From Zychaea mexicana (lineage: Eukaryota; Mucoromycota; Mucoromycetes; Mucorales; Lichtheimiaceae), in NCBI RefSeq assembly GCF_025766255.1, contig NW_026516665.1, positions 496,001 through 560,000 of the forward strand: a stretch of DNA of 64,000 nt. Direction: 5' to 3'. The position numbers and the translations under genes are program-made. The notes beneath the pieces are model-generated. The model searched no databases, had not been told where the DNA came from, and saw only the letters and a list, made by a program, of their open reading frames with translations. Position 1 is the stretch's first letter; every line of letters begins with the position of its first letter. This document shows positions 60,401 through 64,000 of the stretch, piece after piece.

Positions 60401-61552
60401 ATGTCGCTTCTTGAGACACCTCCGCGAAAAACCAAGTTTGACCAGTTTCCGCCTGGTAATTAGCAAGACGAAATTTACCCTCCAAGTGAATTTAAGGTCG
60501 AGGAGTGCAAGGGATGGAGCACACGGTATTACAATAAATATGTAACTGCCGATAGTGTTCGAATGGTGACTTAACGATGCAATGGTGCTATCCTCTGTGT
60601 AAACAAAAACTGTGACATGGAAGGCACGGATCTGAAGCCTGGCTGTACCTTAGCACATTCACGCAACAAATGTTTGAAAGGCTGTCTTAGTTGCAAGAAT
60701 CCTATGATTTACGTGGATTGTACTTATGTGGCGTACTTCGAGTTCACGGATATCAAATGCAGCGTTAGACCTGGTACACGCCCGGGACAAGATTTTCATA
60801 CGCATGGATCCTTCAAAAGCAACAAATTATACACAGAACAGAAGGCGCGGCTTAAGGAAATTGTCACCACCCGAGTGACACCGAAAGAGCTGCATTATGG
60901 AATGAGTAAAAAAAGGTAGAGATACTTATAAAGTTTTGGTCAAGAACATATGACAAGACGGGATATTATATACGCTCTGACAAAATTTATTCCAAAGGGA
61001 CGATCTAAAGCCTGCGCGTGATATCCATCCAAATCTGCAGAACTATGACAAGTTGACGTACGAGATAAAGAAGATGCGGAATGAAGACCCAAGTATCCTC
61101 TCCCCCCCCCGAGCCGATCCGATTTGCTTAAGGAACTTATCAAACTTCAAGAAGAATATCCTGGATTTGTCACTGATTGTTCTTTGAAGAAGGGAAATAT
61201 GATCATTGCTTGTTATTCGCCAAAACTATCTCATAAATTCGAGTTCTATGCCCACCCACTCATAACTGATACTACATTTTCCGTGTTTGAAAAAGGATAC
61301 TGTTTGTGCACGTCAGTGTTGTTCAGCCCACATTTGCAACGACATGTAGTGGCTTTTAGTGCTGTCCTTGACGGGAACACTACCAAACATTTTGAGCTCT
61401 ATTTTGCTGCTCTGTTCAAGACCTACGAGATCACATTCACGCTTCCAAACGAATGTGTTGGTGTCATCATGGATGTTTTTGACGCTCAGAGAACGGGAAT
61501 TCTAAACGTCTACAAGCGTACAAGCATACGGATGGCTGTCACGAGAATCTAG
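60401..61552 (+). pseudogene. Broken MULE-type (FAR1-like) transposase
   Basis: Plus-strand coding sequence starting at ATG 60401 (MSLLETPPRKTKFDQFPPGN). It is interrupted by TAG at 60461 and TAA at 60572, yet stays in frame across both. A Cys-rich segment follows (CLKGCLSCKNPMIYVDCTYV), typical of the N-terminal part of these transposases. Sequence 60915-60985 behaves like an intron or an insertion. A run of nine C at 61102-61110 puts the next part (61124-61552) one base out of frame. That part has the transposase core start HPLITDTTFSVFEKGYCL, with a candidate first catalytic Asp, then SVLFSPHLQRHVVAFSAVLD. Later catalytic residues are absent, so the copy is truncated and inactive. Confidence 0.7.
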
Positions 61553-62461
61553 CGTAATGTTTTTCTGTCGTCGTACCAAATTTGCAAGTTGGTATGATAT
61601 CGTTGAATCGCTTGGTCAAGCGTTGTGCTAGTCCTTGCTTCATTTTGTGATAAAACCGCTCCCGTGCCTACGCGAGTGAACCAGCGAGGATGTTCACCAT
61701 CTTCATGCACGCAAGCCAACAAGGTACCGAGCTCATGGCTATCGATGTATGTGAGGCGTTGATAGCTCGAAAGCTGTTTTAGGTCGTTCGCTGTGGTACA
61801 AATTAAATGCGCGTGCTGCGAGAATTCTATCAGACGGCCATCGGGATCGTCTGGTTGCTGCTGTTGCTACCGTTTCTCCTTCGCTCTTGCTTGAGCTGCT
61901 GCCGTTTTGTTAGTTGTTTCAGGTTGACTTGCCAGAGCACTTGTTACAATTGTCTACTAGTGTTTATACTGTTGTTATACTGTGTTAAAAATATATCTTA
62001 TTCGTTTATTACAATCTATAAGAGTCGCACACTCAGGTATGTAGTGGATCTAAAAAGTCCGGATCCATGCCATCACCGAGTCCGAATTTTCACTGCTTTC
62101 TTTGACGTTGATACTGTTGCTTGATGATAATGATGGTGTGGTATTTGATAGATCGCCGACATTCTAGCTCCACCAGTAGTAGCAGTACTGAATTTGCTAA
62201 TCTGTAGTTGTTACTAGGTCGTTGTCGTGGTATGAAGTCGCACCGAGTTGCGATGGAAGCTGCTACTCATACGCATACTAAGAATGCCGCTGGTAGTAAA
62301 GTGAAAGGGTGTTGCAGTACCTTCATGGACTAGACCACAGGATCAAAGTCGGTAGCTTTTTTTCCCATGGAACCATCGCTTCTACTACTTTGACGGTGGC
62401 GATCCGTAGAAGAATACATTCTCATATTACTTATATTGTCGATATGATGTTCTGGTATCAT
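61549..62461 (-). pseudogene. Decayed or unresolved gene of unknown family
   Basis: The minus strand has a long 3' coding stretch with ordinary protein composition, including GRLIEFSQHAHLICTTANDL, HEDGEHPRWFTRVGTGAVLS and a stop at 61551-61549. Just upstream in the same frame a TAG (61869-61867) separates it from TTNKTAAAQARAKEKR. Farther upstream are coding-like segments in other frames: HEGTATPFHFTTSGILSMRM, TPSLSSSNSINVKESSENSD, and a possible start at 62461 (MIPEHHIDNISNMRMYSSTD). No set of introns joins all of them cleanly. It may be a pseudogene or a multi-exon gene whose structure I could not solve. Function unknown. Confidence 0.35.
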
Positions 62462-62862
62462 CGGTGATTGCCTCGATTAAATTGCTGGGTAATCCTAAAC
62501 AGTCTATAATAACAGAAGATTGCTTTTAGTCTAGTGCTGACAGTGTTGATAGAGCAGTACTGTACGTGAATGTAAAAGTGAGGGAGACTTATGTGTTGAT
62601 CACATGAGCTTATATGATCTTTGACATATCTCTTCCTTCCGGAGAAGTTTGTCTGGACAAATTATGTTTGCCTTTTACCAGTTGAATGTTTTTCTTTTGT
62701 TGATCAAGAGCGAAAGGGCGTTGTATGTTACGAATAAAAGAGTACAAATGACGGTGAGATTAAAAATTTTCCACACGCTACATTTCCCCACCGAAAATTT
62801 AAAAAACTTTGTCGGAACCTATTCCGCAGTTGTCAAAAACACTTCTTTTAAAAACACACGGA
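62462..62862. promoter_or_regulatory. Upstream region of the La gene
   Basis: About 400 nt of AT-rich DNA upstream of the La-protein start. No coding signal, no clear TATA box. Confidence 0.4.
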
Positions 62863-64000
62863 ATGTCGTCAGAAGAGGCAGTACTTGCAGAGTTGAAGAA
62901 TATCTATAACCCGGATAATCTTAAAAAGAATGCGTTTTTTCGCGAGTTAATGGAACAAGATCCCGAAAGATGTAATGATCCCCCTTCCAACTTAACCAAC
63001 ATACGCACAATACCAAGTCTACTTTGGAAACGATTCGGTGAATTTTGACGTTTGAGTACCGTTTTCTTCTCATTTAGGGATTAGCTTGAAAAAAATCTCG
63101 GTGATCAAGGCAATGAAGCCCCTGGTCAACGGCGACATTAACTTGTTGATCCGTGCTGCCGAAAGCTCTGACGGCGAATTTGAAATCAACGAGCAAAAGA
63201 CCAAGCTCCGTAATAGCACCATGCCCGAGGAAGAAGAAAAGGCTTCGGCAGAAGAACAAGTTGAAAAGTTCGAAGACCATTTAATGACGGTGAACAAAAA
63301 GTCTATTTACGCAGTAAGTCTGTTTTCTCATTTACGTGTGTGTGTGTGTGTGTGTATCACTTCCAGTGTGTCAGCATTGCATGAAAAAGTATGCATTTCT
63401 TCTACGTGTGATTGGATGAGTTATCGGATCCTGATCAATTGTTTTTGCGATAAACAGAAAGGATTTTCAGAAGACAGTGAGCCGAGCCGAAAAGATTTGG
63501 GTGCCTTGTTTGCACCTTTTGGGCGCGTCATGCATATCAAATATCGCCGCGACGATGAGAAGAAGTTCAAGGGAAGTGTTTTTGTTGAATTTGAAAACAC
63601 CGATATTGCGCAGTCGGTGGTTGCCAAGGGTATCGAGTATGAAGGAAAGGAGTTGCTGGTCATGTTAAAGTAAGTAGTCTACTATTTGCATAAACGAAAA
63701 ACATGTTGCTAAGATATTTTGACGGGACGATTGCTTAGGAGCGAATATGTCGAAATGAAGTCCAAGGAAAAATACGCGGATCAGTCATTTAAACATGATA
63801 ACGCACACAATGGTTTAGCCTTTGTAGAGTACGAAGGAGCGGGCGATATGCGCGTTGAAGCGATTAAAGATCTTCTCAGCCCACTTGGTGTCACGGTGGT
63901 CCACGTGTATCAAAAGAAGGGGCATGGCAAAGGCGTGGTACAGTTGGAAGGCCTCTGGGTCGAAGAGTTCTTGGCAAAGTTGGACGATAATAAGCTAGGC
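62863..64000 (+). CDS. La-type RNA-binding protein (partial, continues past window end)
   Basis: Four coding exons are visible: 62863-62971, 63078-63313, 63458-63669 and 63739 to the window end (about 273 aa so far). The first 90 residues form a divergent La motif (ELKNIYNPDNLKKNAFFREL, then WISLKKISVIKAMKPLVNGD). An RRM follows (KSIYAKGFSEDSEPSRKDLG, FKGSVFVEFENTDIAQSVVA). A second RRM-like domain begins at about residue 215 (GLAFVEYEGAGDMRVEAIKD, GKGVVQLEG). La/Lhp1 proteins bind the 3' UUU tail of new Pol III transcripts and help tRNA maturation. Exon 1 ends in a single T that joins GG to make the conserved Trp. The C-terminus is missing. Confidence 0.88.
63335..63356. repeat. (GT)n microsatellite in La intron 2
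   Basis: A GT run inside the intron spanning 63314-63457. Confidence 0.85.

Overview
The window is eukaryotic and most likely from a Mucoromycota fungus (Mucorales-like). The evidence is dense protein-coding genes with many short GT-AG introns, TATA boxes roughly 80-160 nt upstream of start codons, fungal-specific families (a Kre9/Knh1-like GPI wall protein, a peroxisomal acyl-CoA oxidase, a vacuolar aspartyl protease, a DUF2433-type phosphoesterase), polyglutamine-rich proteins and many simple repeats. No bacterial operons, rRNA, tRNA or CRISPR arrays were seen. Species assignment is inference. All exon structures were built by hand from splice signals, reading phase and family similarity.

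Layout. 0-9 kb: a Myb/SANT-like protein (minus) and an Acl4-like TPR ribosomal-protein chaperone (minus), with about 4 kb of low-complexity DNA between them. 9.8-14.6 kb: convergent peroxisomal genes, acyl-CoA oxidase (plus) and urate oxidase (minus), both ending in AKL. 14.6-20 kb: a gene-poor stretch and then an unidentified decayed gene. 21.5-36.5 kb: a gene-rich island with a Kre9/Knh1-like GPI protein, a small hypothetical protein, a phosphoesterase-RRM fusion, vacuolar proteinase A (PEP4), mRNA cap methyltransferase (ABD1), a CYSTM mini-protein, a HERP/Usa1-like ERAD protein and a PTC7-like mitochondrial phosphatase. 36.5-43 kb: gene-poor. 43-53.4 kb: a second island with a DH-PH RhoGEF, Rheb, RPB9 and the NMD factor UPF2 (18 coding exons). 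53.4-62.8 kb: gene-poor and repeat-rich, with minisatellites, a tandem CACGTGAC repeat, a broken MULE-type transposase and a second decayed gene. 62.9-64 kb: the 5' part of a La-protein gene that runs off the end.

Functional themes. Several genes serve RNA biology (ABD1 capping, RPB9 transcription, UPF2 decay, La for Pol III transcripts), but they are scattered in both orientations and look like ordinary housekeeping neighbours. The two peroxisomal enzymes are adjacent. Rheb and the RhoGEF are convergent neighbours. I found no convincing novel system. The most unusual points are splicing features (an 11-nt internal microexon, a 7-nt first coding exon, a GC-AG intron, introns with long A tracts) and decayed genes whose in-frame stops could all be explained by C-to-T change at CpA.
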